Shown: positions 50,211-63,934 of the stretch, one piece after another
How positions within the stretch are numbered: position 1 is the first letter of the stretch
Layout: every line of letters starts with the position of its first letter
Assembly: GCF_031877795.1 (NCBI RefSeq)
Contig: NC_133932.1
Span: 80,341,937 to 80,405,936, forward strand
Length of the DNA stretch: 64,000 nucleotides
Direction: 5' to 3'
Source of the DNA: Strix aluco
Lineage: Eukaryota > Chordata > Aves > Strigiformes > Strigidae
Notes under the pieces: model-generated
The model's input: the letters and a program-made list of their open reading frames with translations, nothing else
The model's database searches: none
What the model was told of the DNA's origin: nothing
Position numbers and translations under genes: made by a program

Positions 50211-53200
50211 AACTCATATTCAGTTATGGTTGTTGAGCACTTTCTAAAAGCATTACTTTCCAGAACTGGAAATTGAGTAATCTTCATGTGCTATTTTACA
50301 AATGACTCTGTTAAAAGAAAATAATATCTGATGCCACCTATGTCAAAGAAAGGCTTACTCATTTACTGTCCTAAATGAAAGATAGTAATAAAATTGTTTA
50401 AAATACAAAGAAAAAAAAGTCTTGATAAAAGTAATAGTCCTTGGAAATTAAGAAGCAAGGCCATGTTAGATGAATAGCTCTTACACATAAACAGCTGCTT
50501 TAGCAGAGTAAAAGCAGTCCAGCTGGGAAACAAGTAGTTCAATGACCTTTCAACAGTAAAACATATTCCTCCTAAATATTTTAAACCCTGGGATCATGCC
50601 AGAGGTACCTTTTTAGATTTACTGACCATACTTTCCCATTCTGTGCTTTGCTTAATTCCATATAAGTAGCCAAATGTGTTGCATGGTGCTTGGAAAGCAA
50701 ATCATGGTCATGGTGTTACAGTTTATGATGGGAAATACATGACTGATCTACTTCAATTTTGTGGTGCTATCTATTTTGGCAACCAGAGCAAAATAAATGT
50801 TATCTTGTTAGCAGTGGTTTTTTTATACCTCTGTATCTGTACTTGATCATGTCCCAGCAATGTTTGCATATTTGCCTGAGAAGTTCTCAGGCAGACTGAA
50901 AAGCCAAACTTCAGAATAAATCAGGACAAGAATTAATTCAACTGCTCCTGCAATCTCATGACAGAAGTGGTGATATCTAAGGAAAAACTTTGCCATTTCT
51001 TATAGCAGTGTCTGCAGGCTCAGAGACTAAAGGAATTTCATTAGCAGGATGACAATATTTATACATGATGATACATTGTGCTAATGTTTGTAGTTTATTG
51101 TTATTATTTCATTTGGCTTGGGAATGGAAGGATGAGGGTGGGAATGGGGAACTATATCACTGGGACATTTTTACTGGAATGTTTGAGAACTGATAGTTAT
51201 GTTGTTCAGAGGCTGAGCTTTGGCCGGAATGAACACTTTGTATTCCTGTGCAGAGCTGGCTTCTCAGGGGTCCAGGAGCAGAGTGCAAGTGAGAAGAGCT
51301 GTGCCTTCTCCCATCTGGTCCTTGGCCCTGGTCTGAGGGAATTCTCCTTTTCCTTTCCCTCTCCTCCCTCCTGAAACACAAGTTGACGGCAGGGCAAGAA
51401 ACAGAGCAGAGAGGGGAGGGAAAAGATGGTCAGGGAAGGAGAGGGGAAGATAGCGTAGGGGCGGGGAGGTCTCTGCAATCAGTCACAGTCGCTGGCTAGT
51501 GTTGATCCATGCCTGACTATGGATGTGCATTGGTACGCTCAGTGGGACAACATCTAGGGCTGAAGTCCATGCTTCCCACATAGTGGGAATAACAGCTTCT
51601 CTTTTCTGTTCCAAAAGCCTGCAATGATTTTTCCTGGACATCCTGAACCAAACCTTGATCCTCACCCTGGGTGACTGAACTGATTGGCACCACAATTTGA
51701 GTCTGATGGAGCAGCATCATGGGCAGTAGCTTTGAAAACACTCATATTGTCCAAGTCAGCATCATCTCCTTGTCTCAATCACCTTTCATCTTGCATGCAT
51801 TAATTGTCTTTTTGTCTTTCTTTAATTGAGTTCTTTACTCACAGCCAAGAGATAATTCAGTCTGGAAGCTTTTTCATTTTTGAGGAAGGACTCTAAAAGA
51901 GTGTCTAAAAGAGACTGTGTACAGATGTGAGGCAAAATAAGACTGCTGACATGACTTTAGTGAGCATAGAACAAAAAACAGTTTTTCATTTGGGCTGGCA
52001 ACCACAATCTTTCTGAAAGTTCTGTTTCTCCTTGGCACTGCCAAACTTATAAGCTATCATTTACTTTTCAGAATTGGTCAAATTCCAAAAAGCAAATGGT
52101 TGTGAGAGATTTGGAAGGGACTAAGTGGAAACACCTTCTGCAGCAGGTATTTTACAGCTCTCTGAGTGATGCCATGTCAAAGCCTCTATCATGTTACACA
52201 TGCATTCCAAATGTTCCACTGTTTCTCCCTGTGCCTTTCAATGGATTTGCAGTGGACTCAGAAAGTAGAGGACATCGGTTTAGACAGCTGTAATCAGATG
52301 TCAGTATGATCTCATTTCCTATCAAAAGCATGCACATTTCAGTAGTGGTGAAAAGCATGCTCTTTGCAAAATAATATTGTTTGATTTACCATTCTTTCCT
52401 GGTATTCATTATTGTTCCAATGCAATACAATTCATCATGCTAATTCTTACAAAGTATAAACAGGTATATACCCATTGTCTGATGCCTGGTTAATGATTTA
52501 TAATCTTCTTAAATCACTGATCTATTTGGGATTTGATGAAAGCAGGAGTCGTATGTTTACGGAGAAGGGCAATCGTGAGAGAAGAGTAACTACTGAATTG
52601 CCACCTCCTCAGCTCTGGAAACTTACAAAATCTCATTCAGACAAAAGAGACAAAACACATTTTAAAGTGTAGAATTCTTTGTCTACGCACCACTCTCAGC
52701 TGCATTACACACATACTTCACAGATCTCCATCCAAAGTCCAGCTCCAAGAGCAGAGCCTCATTTGGCCATAGATCCACTGAGATCAGTGGAACTGCCCTT
52801 GGTGTTAACACCTTACACAAAGCTGACATTACTCACCTGTTTTATTTTTCTTTCATATTTTCTACCCACTTCAGATGGTTGAATACTAACACTGCTTCTT
52901 GAACGTAAGTAGACAGAAAGTGTTTTGAAAGTCATGCTTACAAAATATATCTTTTATCTTCTTTAAATGAAAGCATAGGATTTGCATCTTTGTCATTATT
53001 TCCCTCTGATAAAACTAATATAGGGATGTGACTACACATACAAACAATGAAATAGAAATTAAGAGTGAAATAATCATTTGAGGGGATATATACCGCTCTA
53101 GAAAAAGAAAATATGAAGGCAGTCCTCATCACTAATGTGATAAGATTGCAAAAAATAAGGAAGGAAAATGAGGCTAGACAAGAAAACATCTAGGTCAAAG

Positions 53201-56200
53201 TGCCTTAAAAGATGACCTGCTTGGGTAACACTGGTAAAGACCACCTAATCTAATTTTGCAGAGGAACACAAACATTGGCAATTGTATCTAAAAGGTAAGT
53301 AACTCTGATAATTTGGAATCACTGTGGTGGAATGTAACTTTTGGGAATCCAAAAAGGACATGATGCTTTGGCAACAAATTCCTCTGTGGTTTCTGTCTGT
53401 TCTTGACTAGCTTCTTTTGCTCCCTATCTCTGTTCTTTGTTGATCCTCTTGTGCCAGCTCTCCCTGTTCCTTGACCAGTCCTATACTACATGCTTATTCT
53501 GTAATGTAAAACCTTGGCAGACATAAAGGGATGGAATCTCAAAATGTTAGCTACCTGAGCTGCTTTACTCCTCTTTGTGCTCACAAACTTTCTAGATATA
53601 CATTCCTAGACATGCATTTCTATTACATTTCTAGATATGCATTTCCTGTTTCCTTTGTAGCAGTAGAGCATATTATTTCTGACTGTGAGAGATGACAGGT
53701 TCCTCTCCAAATAGTAATTTAAACATCAGGAACTGATGTAATTTTAAACTTGGTTTTGAAATATGTGCTTTATGGAAGATCTGGCTCTGGGGTAATGAGG
53801 TGTGATCACTTAATCAATTTAATCAATTTAACCAATTCAAGATAAAGGGAGAAATTAAGGTAGTTTTGCAACTAAACTCCCTGATTTTGAAACCAGAAAT
53901 GGTGATGAATTCATAGGACTTATCAGTAAAATCAGCTGCCTTAAGTTTAGGGACTTGAATGTAAAGGAAGTCTGTAACCTGCAGCTATACAAAAGGGAAA
54001 AAACAGCTTCAAACCTACTGAATGAATAGGAAAAAGTGACTACCAGAGACCATTTTAGCCTGCCAAGCTACTTATCTGTAATTCAGAATGCAGTGGGATA
54101 ACATTAGGAATGCCAAAAATCAAACTGACTCAAAGCTCACAGAGAACTTCAAAGTAAACAACAAAAGGTTTTGAGATGTACAAAGTAAGAGAGGACAAAG
54201 AAAGAAAATGTGGATCAACTGTATGGAAAGAAGGAGATAAATATTAATGCTATGCTGATATGAACCCAAAATGAAGGGATCCAATAAGGGACGTGGGCTG
54301 TGTGATAGCACCCAGCCAGGAGTGCCCATGCAGTTGTTTGTTATGCACTGACTGAGGAGACGTCACTACAAATGGGATTTGTAGCACCAGAAGGCTGTAG
54401 CATTAAGGCATATGTGAGACTTAATAGAGAGTACCGAAGGGTGGTCTAAAATGCTGCCTGTCTCCTGGATTTAAGCATCCTGTTAAGAGCTACAGGAAGT
54501 GCCCCAGTGAGTCCTGGATCAGTTCTGTGCTTAGTACATACATCATACATTGGGATGCAGATGACTAGCTCACAGCTTCCTTAGCAAAGATAGGGAAGAG
54601 GAATAAATGGGAAAAGAATCAGTTCTGAAGAATAATACATTAATCAAAGCAGTTGGCAAAGAAGTGGAAGTCCCATTTTCTGACTTGTGTAAATCCAAAC
54701 CTCCAGGTCCTAGGTAAATCCTGCAGACTACGTGACCAGTGGATTTGGAGCAAGTGAGATGGAGACACACTTCAGCCTCTGCCCTAGGCAGCCACACGTC
54801 TGCCAACGCAAGATTCGTGATTTCAGAAGAGACATCAAACCTGACCCTGCGGCCTAGCAAGTAAGGAACATAGTCAGATAGGATGACACATCATCTCATC
54901 TTTCAATTCTTGTATATTTTATGTTATCCAGTGTAACAGGATAAAAAGCTGAAATAATTTTGGTGTGAGAAACCATCTAAACACAGGCTGATGTAGAGTC
55001 TAGGCTTGTGTTATCTTTATCCCTTCAAAATCAGTAAAGCAGAAAAGCTTCCATCTGGTTTGTTCTCCCCTCATAATTGACATCAGCACTTAGTGGGACA
55101 CAAACTCCTTCTGCAGTGTACAAAACTTTTTGAGATTCTTCAGGGTGATACTAAAGCAAAAATGACACATCTTTATAATTTCCACATGAGTGAAGAAATC
55201 AATACGTCCTGCCATACAGTGCAGAAGCAATCTGTGCAGGGTTCACTTTCTGGATGCAGATTTGGGCTCTTTCTCCTGTGGCAATGCTTCAGTGCCTCCA
55301 TATCCTTCAGCTTCCAAAAGGTGCCTGCAGCATGACCATGCTGCTGGAACCGCTTCTTTCTACCAAGGTCTTGAGGGAGTCATTGTCACTGGGCCAGTTT
55401 TACAAATTAAAAATTCCTGCATCTCTAATGACTGGATCATCTGTGGAATCTTTTAATCTAATTTCTAAATGTTTCAAAGTAACAGAAGTCCCATTCTTTG
55501 CTGCAAAAAAAGGAACAGCAGGTCTACCAGTTCTTCTGTTTCTTGAATAGTTTGAATAGGAGCACAGCTTTTACCTTCCTCAAGAGACAGTCTTAAATCT
55601 TTTGATTACCTCAGGGTTCAGATGGAGCAATGCCAACACATTTGCTAAGATGTTTGACCTGACCTGTATTTGGAAACTCATGCTTGGGGTTCATGCAGAT
55701 GATGTCTACTTTAAAATATCTCTCTCATGCTTTCCATGCAGTTTCAAATGGCTGGAGTGTTTTAAATTGATAGGCAGTAGCACTACTCTCTATTTAAAAT
55801 GCAAACAAAACAATGCCCAGTTCTTCTTTAAAACTCTGTTATGGTGATTTTGTTGAAAAATCTCTAATGGACTCAATTCAGGTGTGCTACAAATGTGCCA
55901 CAGACTGGGCCTGTGGAGGATAACATAATAGTACTTAGGAAGCTTATTACATCTCACAAAGTGTCCTGTAGTCATTCACGAGGATAATGCTAAGATCCTA
56001 ATCCTGCAAGAGCAAATTGATTTTTTTTTTCAATTGTTTTGCAGTGATATCAAGTGGATTGCCTTAATGTGCAAGTGTCATCGACCATCATTGCTCATGT
56101 TTGCAAAGCCCACAGACTTAGTCATACAGATACTTAACATTACATCATCTAAATTAATGTAGGGCCCAGGCACCTACATACCCCTGCCAATCTCAAATCC

Positions 56201-58728
56201 AGGGACTGCTGTCCTATTACAGCACTCCTGGGAACACCTTCGAGGCCAAGGTCCTGTACAATCAAATGCAATAGGAAGAGTTAAGCTTATTATGAATATA
56301 TTGATGTCACAAGCAATAGCAGATAAAATGGAAAACAAAATTATCTAGTTCATGAAGCAGACCTGAGCGATGATCTCATGCTACTCACCACCTGGTTGGT
56401 GTGTGTTAGCTGTTGCTCTTGGGCTGATGTCACTTTTAACTCAACAACTACATCACATTCTCAGGACTTGTGTTTGCCTGGACCTGGTCCCCCATCCCTT
56501 ATTTCTTCAGCCAGTAGCAAGTGGCTTGTAGGCACCATAGTAGGCACCAGAACTGTCCAAAACTGGTACACGGAATCAGACGAGAGAAAAGTCAAACATT
56601 CCCCATACTTTACAGTCTTTGCTTTCTCTTCCCATCCACTTCTAGCCAGCCTGCATCTCAGAGGCCTCAAAGCTTGGCTCTTCCCTCCTGTCCTCCAAAA
56701 ACTGCAGTGATAACACACTTCAGAGAGACAAGATGGCATAAGATGGGGTAATGTGCCACTCACTAGCTGTCTTACTCCTACCTAGTTTCAGGCTAGACTG
56801 GACACACGAGAAGGAAACCCCATTCAGTGTACTCTGCATCACCTAGATAGCCTAAAATTATGTCCTAGTAAACTGCTTAGATTACTGGTACAGAAGTGGT
56901 GTTGCTTTGTCAAAGGCATCCCCAGCATAACAGCATTAGCAAACAAGGCTTTCAGTGTTGGCTGGACACCCCACCACTCCTCTGCAGAGATGCAGCCGCC
57001 CCCGCAGTCTAGCCCGCTTGCTCTGGAGGAGGGAAAAATACTTTCCAGGACTCTTAGAAATGCACGCAGCCTGCCAGAGCTGGTGATGTGGAAAGGCACC
57101 ATCCCTGACAGAAAACAAACTTTGGTCTGCCATGTCTGAGGAAAAAATCTTCATGGGTTTGTCCTGGAAGAATACCAGAGCCTGGTTTTGGCAGGGGGCT
57201 GTGCCTGCGACAGACTGCAAGCTCCTTCTGCTTTGAGGGTGAAAAACAGGAACAGGCCCAGAGGTGCTGCAGGGAGCTTAGATATCTCATTTTATCCTTG
57301 GGGCTTTCTCATTAGATAGTTGTGTGTTGTTCTAACCACATTAGCTGGCTGAGTTGTCTGGGCTGAGCTATCTGGAGCTAAAAGCTATAGGCAAAATGCA
57401 CATTTAATTCAGGAGTCTTCTGTGAAAGGTGTAGCCAGGAAAGTTTCATCTGATGTTGGGGAGACTTCCAGAGCCCTAGCAGTCAAGGCCCACTGACCAA
57501 TGCCAAATTTCTGAGTTTTCTGTGGTGGTCTGAGAGCGACAGTCCCCACATTACACCACCTTGAGAGGCCCACAGGGAGCACAGGATTACCGTTCTTTGG
57601 GTGCCAGTTGTAAGGGTCCAGATTTACCCATGGCCTTTGCGAGCAGAATGAAAATGATCTATCCTGGATATCAGCAAAGGTAACTGGCTTTTGCTGGGTT
57701 GCAAACATGTTTTGTTGCAGATGGGCCTTACTGCCTGAAGTACTCCCTTCTCCTGGCTTCACCTATGTGGTGATGTCACATAGGATACGCCCTCTGACCT
57801 CCTGTAGCCTGAGGTCTTCTGAATCTGGAACACTCAAAAAGAGGGGGGCATCCAGGCATCCTGCCACAAGCCAGAGATAGAGGGAAGCACATGGCTCACT
57901 ATGGGACAGAGTGGGGAGGCAGAAAGGTCCTGCTCCACGCCAGCATTTGGGCAGGCTGGGCCTGCAGGAAAGGGTTCAGGGCAGTGACCCCAGCAGGGCT
58001 GCCAGGTATACCCCAGGAAAACCCTTGGACAAGATGGAAAGCTGTTAGCCTGGAGGGCTGGTTCTTGATTTTTACCTCCCGTTTTGCTATTAGACCTTGA
58101 TGGGTAAAGGCATGAGGCAGCTGTGTGACATGGTCAGCGGGTGTATATGGAGCACAAGGGGAGTGTGTGGTACAGGCACTGTGTGGGAAAGGTGGGGACC
58201 GTGGTACAGGTATGATGCTCCACCTTTGGGGTCCATCACTGTGAGAGCTCTGCAGCATACACAGCTCTCTCATAGGGAAAACTGCCTAATTGAGTAGTAC
58301 TTCCTTTTTTAAAATAGTTGTTGGAGATGTTATTGCTGCTGTTCATCTTTCATACTATGGTCAAAGCACTTGTGCATGAAGTGTGCATTTAACGTTCAAG
58401 ATGGTATAGCTAGGGAGAAACTGTTCTTTTAAAGCATGTCTCCACACATGTTGTGGTACCCATTAAAATCGGGCAGTTGGTAATAAAGTTCTACACGTGG
58501 GCATAGCAGGGATAAGTGGTTTCTTATTTCTTTGTAATTTTCAAAAAAATACATTCACATTTAAATATTTAAGATTTTTTTTTTTTTGTCTGCTGTGATC
58601 TTTCATATCTGTGATCTGTTTCTGGGCAGGAGAGGAGACCAAGTGGATAGAGACAATTGTGTGTAGCTGTTTAGGGAAGTGGCCCTGTCTATGTCTGTGT
58701 AAGAATATGTGCAGTGCATTCTTTCGAT
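50211..58728. other. Non-coding DNA, no gene seen
   Basis: No exon or RNA gene recognised over 8.5 kb. Small structures are a 21-bp palindrome at 50873-50893 and an approximate tandem duplication of a TTTCTAGATAT.CATT word near 53588-53645. There are also TTAATCAAT repeats at 53810-53838, a 7-bp-arm hairpin near 54366, and a T-run at about 58575-58588. A GC-richer stretch at 57880-58260 has open frames on both strands that I do not recognise. Confidence 0.5.
50873..50893. repeat. 21-bp perfect palindrome
   Basis: TGCCTGAGAA is followed by one central G and its exact reverse complement. It is a symmetric site with 10-bp arms. It resembles a dimeric factor-binding site in form, but I cannot assign a factor. 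Confidence 0.6.
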
Positions 58729-58801
58729 CTTGATTGCATCCTCTGACTAATATAGAAATGTATCTATGTAATCATAAAAATCTGCTTATAGTAAAAATGA
58801 A
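58729..58801 (+). repeat. Left arm of a 73-bp near-perfect inverted repeat
   Basis: These 73 bp recur in reverse complement at 59351-59423 with a single mismatch (C at 58740 in the left arm against A in the inverted copy). Outside the arms similarity stops at once on both sides. The arm is AT-rich, unique in content, and matches no transposon end that I know. There is no flanking target duplication, which argues against an intact terminal-repeat transposon. Confidence 0.95.
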
Positions 58802-59350
58802 AAGGTTAATTATTCCAGTGCCTGTGCAGATGTTACTGATAATGCGTTTTATGTGAAAGAACATGAACAAAGCAGACCTCTGGCTTTCAAAGAGAACAAA
58901 GGAATGAAAAATCCCCATACTGTGCCAAATTTTAAAAAGAGAAACCCTTAAGGGAAAGAAAAATAGAAAGTTTGAGAGTCCAGAGTAAAAACAGCAAGTA
59001 TTAAAAACTGAGAAAAATCTTACCACGACCACATTCATTAGAAAAATTCTATTCTGAGTTACCCTTTGTAAAATATCAAAGATTTATATCCCAGCACAAC
59101 AAATAAGAAACATAAACGAAATCAGGAGGGTTGAATTACATTATATATTGCTTCAGTTAAGTCTTCGGTTACTTGCATCCTCAGCCTATAAATGCACTGA
59201 TTCTAGAAGATAAAAATGCTCTTTTATAGGATCAGAAGAGTAGAAACCTTTAAACCAGATACTGCCTAAATCCAGTAATAAATATTACACACTTGGTTTG
59301 AAAAGCCATCATCCTGTTCAACATTTTACCTTCTGTTTTCTCCATGGTTG
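58802..59350. other. 549-bp spacer between inverted-repeat arms
   Basis: AT-rich unique sequence with no recognisable exon. The longest frame (88 codons, minus strand, starting at 59038) overlaps the left arm and has no family signature. No transposase-like motif is present. Confidence 0.7.
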
Positions 59351-59423
59351 TTCATTTTTACTATAAGCAGATTTTTATGATTACATAGATACATTTCTAT
59401 ATTAGTCAGAGTATGCAATCAAG
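59351..59423 (-). repeat. Right arm of a 73-bp near-perfect inverted repeat
   Basis: Reverse complement of 58729-58801 with 72 of 73 positions identical. Both arms have the same length with no gaps. The high identity implies either a recent origin or maintenance by gene conversion. Confidence 0.95.
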
Positions 59424-62400
59424 TTTTGCTTGTGGTCCTACTTAGGGCAACAATTCACAGAAGGTTTCATGCGAGAAGAGGCATGAGCCTGGCATGAGCT
59501 AGTGGACCCTGGAGCTGGGGGGCAGGATCACTGTGTTACAGACCCATCAGGGTAAGTCAGGGATGTCTGCCATGTGCCATTCAATTTTAATTCAGAAAAA
59601 AAGCACGTGTCCCATGTACCACAAGTTTTAGAAATGCTGGGTTGGAGCCAGTTTAAAAAGAATACATGAATCTGTAGCCCTAGAGGAGCCAAGAAACAAT
59701 GCCTGCTAGTCATGGAAAGGGGATGTTAATAAAAAGCCAGCTAGTGATAAATTTAAATATGGGCCCAGAGAAATGAAATGCAGTGAGAGATTGCTTCAGG
59801 CCTAATAACATCTAAATTTAAAGTTTTGAGTCTAACAAATTCTAAACGTAACTTTTTAGAGGGGATAGGTAGAAGAGCACTATCTCTATTGCTAAGTCAG
59901 CATGAAAAGAAAGACAGGGAAGGGGATATGCAGGGATTAAGATATGCCAAATAGAAAATTAAAAAAATAATAAAAAAGAATTTTCTGAAGTTTCCTCAGA
60001 TCATAGTTTTCTTGAAATATGTTGCAAAATATTCAGTAGTCTTTTATGGAAAAAAAGTAATTCTGGCTAGACAATTTGTGCTGGATTCACATAATTGTGT
60101 CAAAAAAATCCAAACTGAGAATAACAGCAAAAATGAAGAGGAATATTTTTTATGTTAAATAAAATGTTTTCATTCTTCTATTTGAAATTACTTGTTCAGT
60201 CTGGAATTTCTTTTAAGATTAAAAATGTAAAGTGGTCAGATTCACAGGCTGAATAAAAAACTTTTTTCAACCCGAAATTAAGCTTTTCTGTGAAATTACC
60301 ATCAAATAATTTTAAAAAAGTATCATTCACATAGGTGCATCCATCCATTTAACCACCAAAAGAGCATACTTTTTCTACTTCCCTTACTGCTTTGACTATC
60401 TTCTCTCATTTATTATTATTTAATTGTGCTGCCATTCATCCAAGCCAGGGCTGAACTGTGCTAGCTGCTGCATGATTATATTCCAAAACCTTTAAATTAA
60501 CTGTTTCACTAAAGAAACCTTTTAGATTAGAGACATAAATAAAAAGGGTTTAATCGAATATTTGTCCAGTGCAGTCAATCAGAAAAAAAAAATGGTTGCC
60601 ATGGCATCTAAAATTTCCCTGTGCGAGTGTTGGTAGCCGTGATAGTTCACTGGTCAAGCCACAAACTTGGGAGGCCCTGCTACTACAGATTTCTTCTTCA
60701 GCTGTAGGAATGTAGCATAGGTCTCTGCTTTCTTCTCTACTTGTTCAGCTGCTGCTAAATTTAGGTGTAGTTCTTTTAAAGTTGCAATCTGCTAAAGAAC
60801 ATTTACTTTCTGTCCTCTGTATTATGTCCACCCTAAACACACTTTGCAAATGATGCTTTTATCATCAAGTCCCATTAGGGAGATGAGGATGTGCCTAGCC
60901 TAAGCATTTTCCTTCATGACCTGTAATAGTTCTCAGCTTGAAGTAAAACTCTAAACTTTTCTACTGGCTACTGTAAGGCACCATTAGCAGAAACTGAAAT
61001 GCAGGCTTATATTAGCTAGGCATTTATGGAATTAGGCCATACAGTATCACCACTGTGTTGATGTATGATTTTTTCCCTTGTGGCAAAGACAACGAGAACT
61101 ATATCTCCATATTTCTTTTGTAATGTTGTCGCACCTTTAGAGAAAAGTATGTTATCTGAAATGTCATCTAGTTCACACAGAAGTGACAACAAGTGGCACT
61201 TTGCATCTGTTCTGGACTCCCAGCAGCTTAAATCTTTCTGAATATGTAAGAGCTGCAGGGATGCTTAGTGATGCATTTCCTATTTGGACTTACCTGAGGG
61301 GTTCTACAAAGAATGGGAGCAGGCTGTAGCTTTGGAGCCTCCTGGGAGCTCAGTAGGATGCTAGTTTTGTTTTAATTTCCAAAAGTGCTGTTTATTCCTA
61401 TTTACCTATCTGGGTGCTCTCACTCTAATTTATGTGCAGATATGTCCAACAAAACAGCTGGGTGTACTGAGTCACTCCTGCTGAACAGAAACTCTGCAGG
61501 AGGAAGGGGAGAGCACTTACCAGTTCACCTACTCAAAAATGTTCCAATGCAGAAATTACTAATGCCATGTCTTGTTCTGGGCGGGCCTTCTTCCTTCAAA
61601 GAATGACCTTCCTATAAGGAAATATCAGTCTTACAAAATTACTAAAGGAAAATATTTTAAAAAATTTGGCAGGTTAAATGAGTCATTCAAAGGGTCATTA
61701 TTTAATGTGTAGAACAAAAGCTGGCAAGATTATTCTTGTTCTTTTTCTGTGATAATGCAGCTCCTGGGAATCCTGTTCCTGAAGTAGAAGCACTATGCCA
61801 GTACTGGACAATTAAAGAATGAAAAGGATAGTCAATCCCCAAAGGAGCTCAACTTCAAAGTATGAAGACAATGATTTATGCAATCCTCTTGAAAACTCTC
61901 CGTTATAAACGTTACCTGGTAGGAAAATTATTGTTAGAGTTCACCAAGGTGTTTTACTCTCTGTTTTCCTCTGTCAAGAATAGCAGGAAGGAACAGCCAT
62001 CAGCACAGGTGCCAAGTTGGAGGGGGGATTCAAAAAGATCCCATCTACATTGTTAGCAGCATGACAGGTTTGTGGAAGATTAATTCCATCAGAGACTCCT
62101 GTTGGGAAAGGATAACCATGGTGCCTGCACTTAGGAGGTGGGAAGCTTTTGTGTCTCCTTTTAGTTACTGCCAGAGAGAGGGGGGGTACTTTTGTGCAAC
62201 CCTCTGATGGCTGGTCATCTCCTTTGAATATGATCTGGAGAAGAAAGGGGCACACATGGTGGCACTGACTTTCTGTGTCAGGAGGGATGATAGTATAACA
62301 GCAAACTGTGTATTTTGAAGGGTATGAAATGCATTTAGTTACAGAAACAGAACTACAGCTATGATTACTGATACAGCCTAAAGCTATCCCATGCACAGAG

Positions 62401-63096
62401 ATAGGAGCCTGTATATATACACACAAATTTATCCCACCTATTCCTGCCTGTCCCTGGTCACAACTGAGGGGGTTTGTAAAAGAGTTTTCTCTTTCTCAGT
62501 CTGGTCTTGAATTTCAGTTGTTGTCAGGACCTGATGCATACACGGCAGCTACTCCACACTTCACCATCTGCTGGTCATCTTAGTACCTGACACAACCATC
62601 CTCTTTCTCTCTCTCACTTTCATGGTTAACGTCACCTCTCTTTTATTTTTATCGTGCTCAGCCTTCTATTCTTCCACCTCATTTCCCTTGCTTCTCTCTC
62701 TGCCACCACATCCACAACCATGCCTTGCCCCCAGCCCTTCTTCTGTTCTTATTCTCTGTGGCTCACCTAGCAGTTCTTACTGCCACAGATGTTGTTCTTA
62801 TGCTGACATTTCTAACTTCATGGTTACTTCTCCTCCTTTTGCTGTGTCTGGAACTATCACTCCTCCTCTGAAAACATCCACAGCCTTTTTATATCTTTCT
62901 AGCCCAGGGTATAAAGGTTAAAAGGCAGAAGATTTGATCAGAGAAGTAAGAATCATTTGCAAGGACAGGGACACTAACAAAAAAAAGTTTAAAATGTAAT
63001 GAATGTAAACATGGCCACAGGATTCCCAGGAAAGCTCTGCAGCTTAAAAGCAAGAGCAAAAGGTGCATATGTATAAGTTTGCACCTGGCCAGTTCA

Positions 63097-63113
63097 AGTC
63101 ACGGCATGGGAGC
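63097..63113 (+). repeat. 17-bp direct repeat, copy 1
   Basis: Exact match to 63632-63648, containing a CpG that is otherwise rare here. With a mismatch allowed, the similarity reaches about 20 of 22 positions. It is too short to assign to a family. Confidence 0.6.
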
Positions 63114-63631
63114 GCTCCCACATTTCTCACCAACACTAGCCTTTTGCATATTAGCAAACACAAGTACATCTTTCTCTTATCTCCCATAGAATAGGAGACT
63201 GTGACTTAGTTTGGTGCCATTCATCTGAAGCCATGGCATTCTTCTCTCTTTTTTACATTTACATACCTGCCTGTTCCCTCTGGACTACACCCGCTCTGTG
63301 CACTTGAACATGAAACCCTCAGCCCATAGGAAATACCACGAAGTGCGGAATACAAAGTGCACATCCACAGGGTAACACAGAGTACTATAAACACATATCT
63401 GAGGCCTGTTCTCTGCTTTGTCTTCCATAAACTATTGTTAAATGCAAGATCTCAGTTCTTGCCCTCCAAATGCACTGTTGCTTGTTCTGAGAGATCTAAA
63501 TAAATGCCTAAACGACCAAGGTAAACATCTTCCTACCACAGTGGAAGTAGAACGTCCCTCTGTAAGAGCAAGCCTCCCTGTGTAGGAGACAAAACTTTCC
63601 ACCTTGGTTTGTCTGAGGCTGAGAAACAAAT

Positions 63632-63648
63632 AGTCACGGCATGGGAGC
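63632..63648 (+). repeat. 17-bp direct repeat, copy 2
   Basis: Exact match to copy 1 at 63097-63113, 535 bp further on in the same orientation. The flanks do not match, so this is not a long tandem duplication. Confidence 0.6.
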
Positions 63649-63934
63649 ACTAAGGAAGACCTCATTGCTTTCTGCTCTAACAGCAATACATATTGCTTCA
63701 ACATTTTTTCTCTAACCTAAACACAGCTGTGGGTATATTAGCCTGAAGCTGCACTAAATCAAAACAGATTGAAAGCAAGAATAAACACTTGAGGTGTGTT
63801 AGTCATGGTACTTAATGTGCTGCTATAAGATACTCAGATGTAACAGCGATTAAGATGTTGTAAGAATCTATCCACAGAAAAATGCTGGGTATGCAAATAC
63901 CCTTGGTGCCTGTGAGTCAACATTTATAGGCAAT

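Larger units (their letters stand above)
59424..63934. other. Non-coding DNA, no gene seen
   Basis: No exon or RNA gene recognised. A 17-bp word, AGTCACGGCATGGGAGC, occurs twice, at 63097-63113 and 63632-63648. The first copy overlaps a 14-bp palindrome at 63107-63120 (TGGGAGCGCTCCCA). Remaining open frames are short and unrecognised. Confidence 0.5.
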
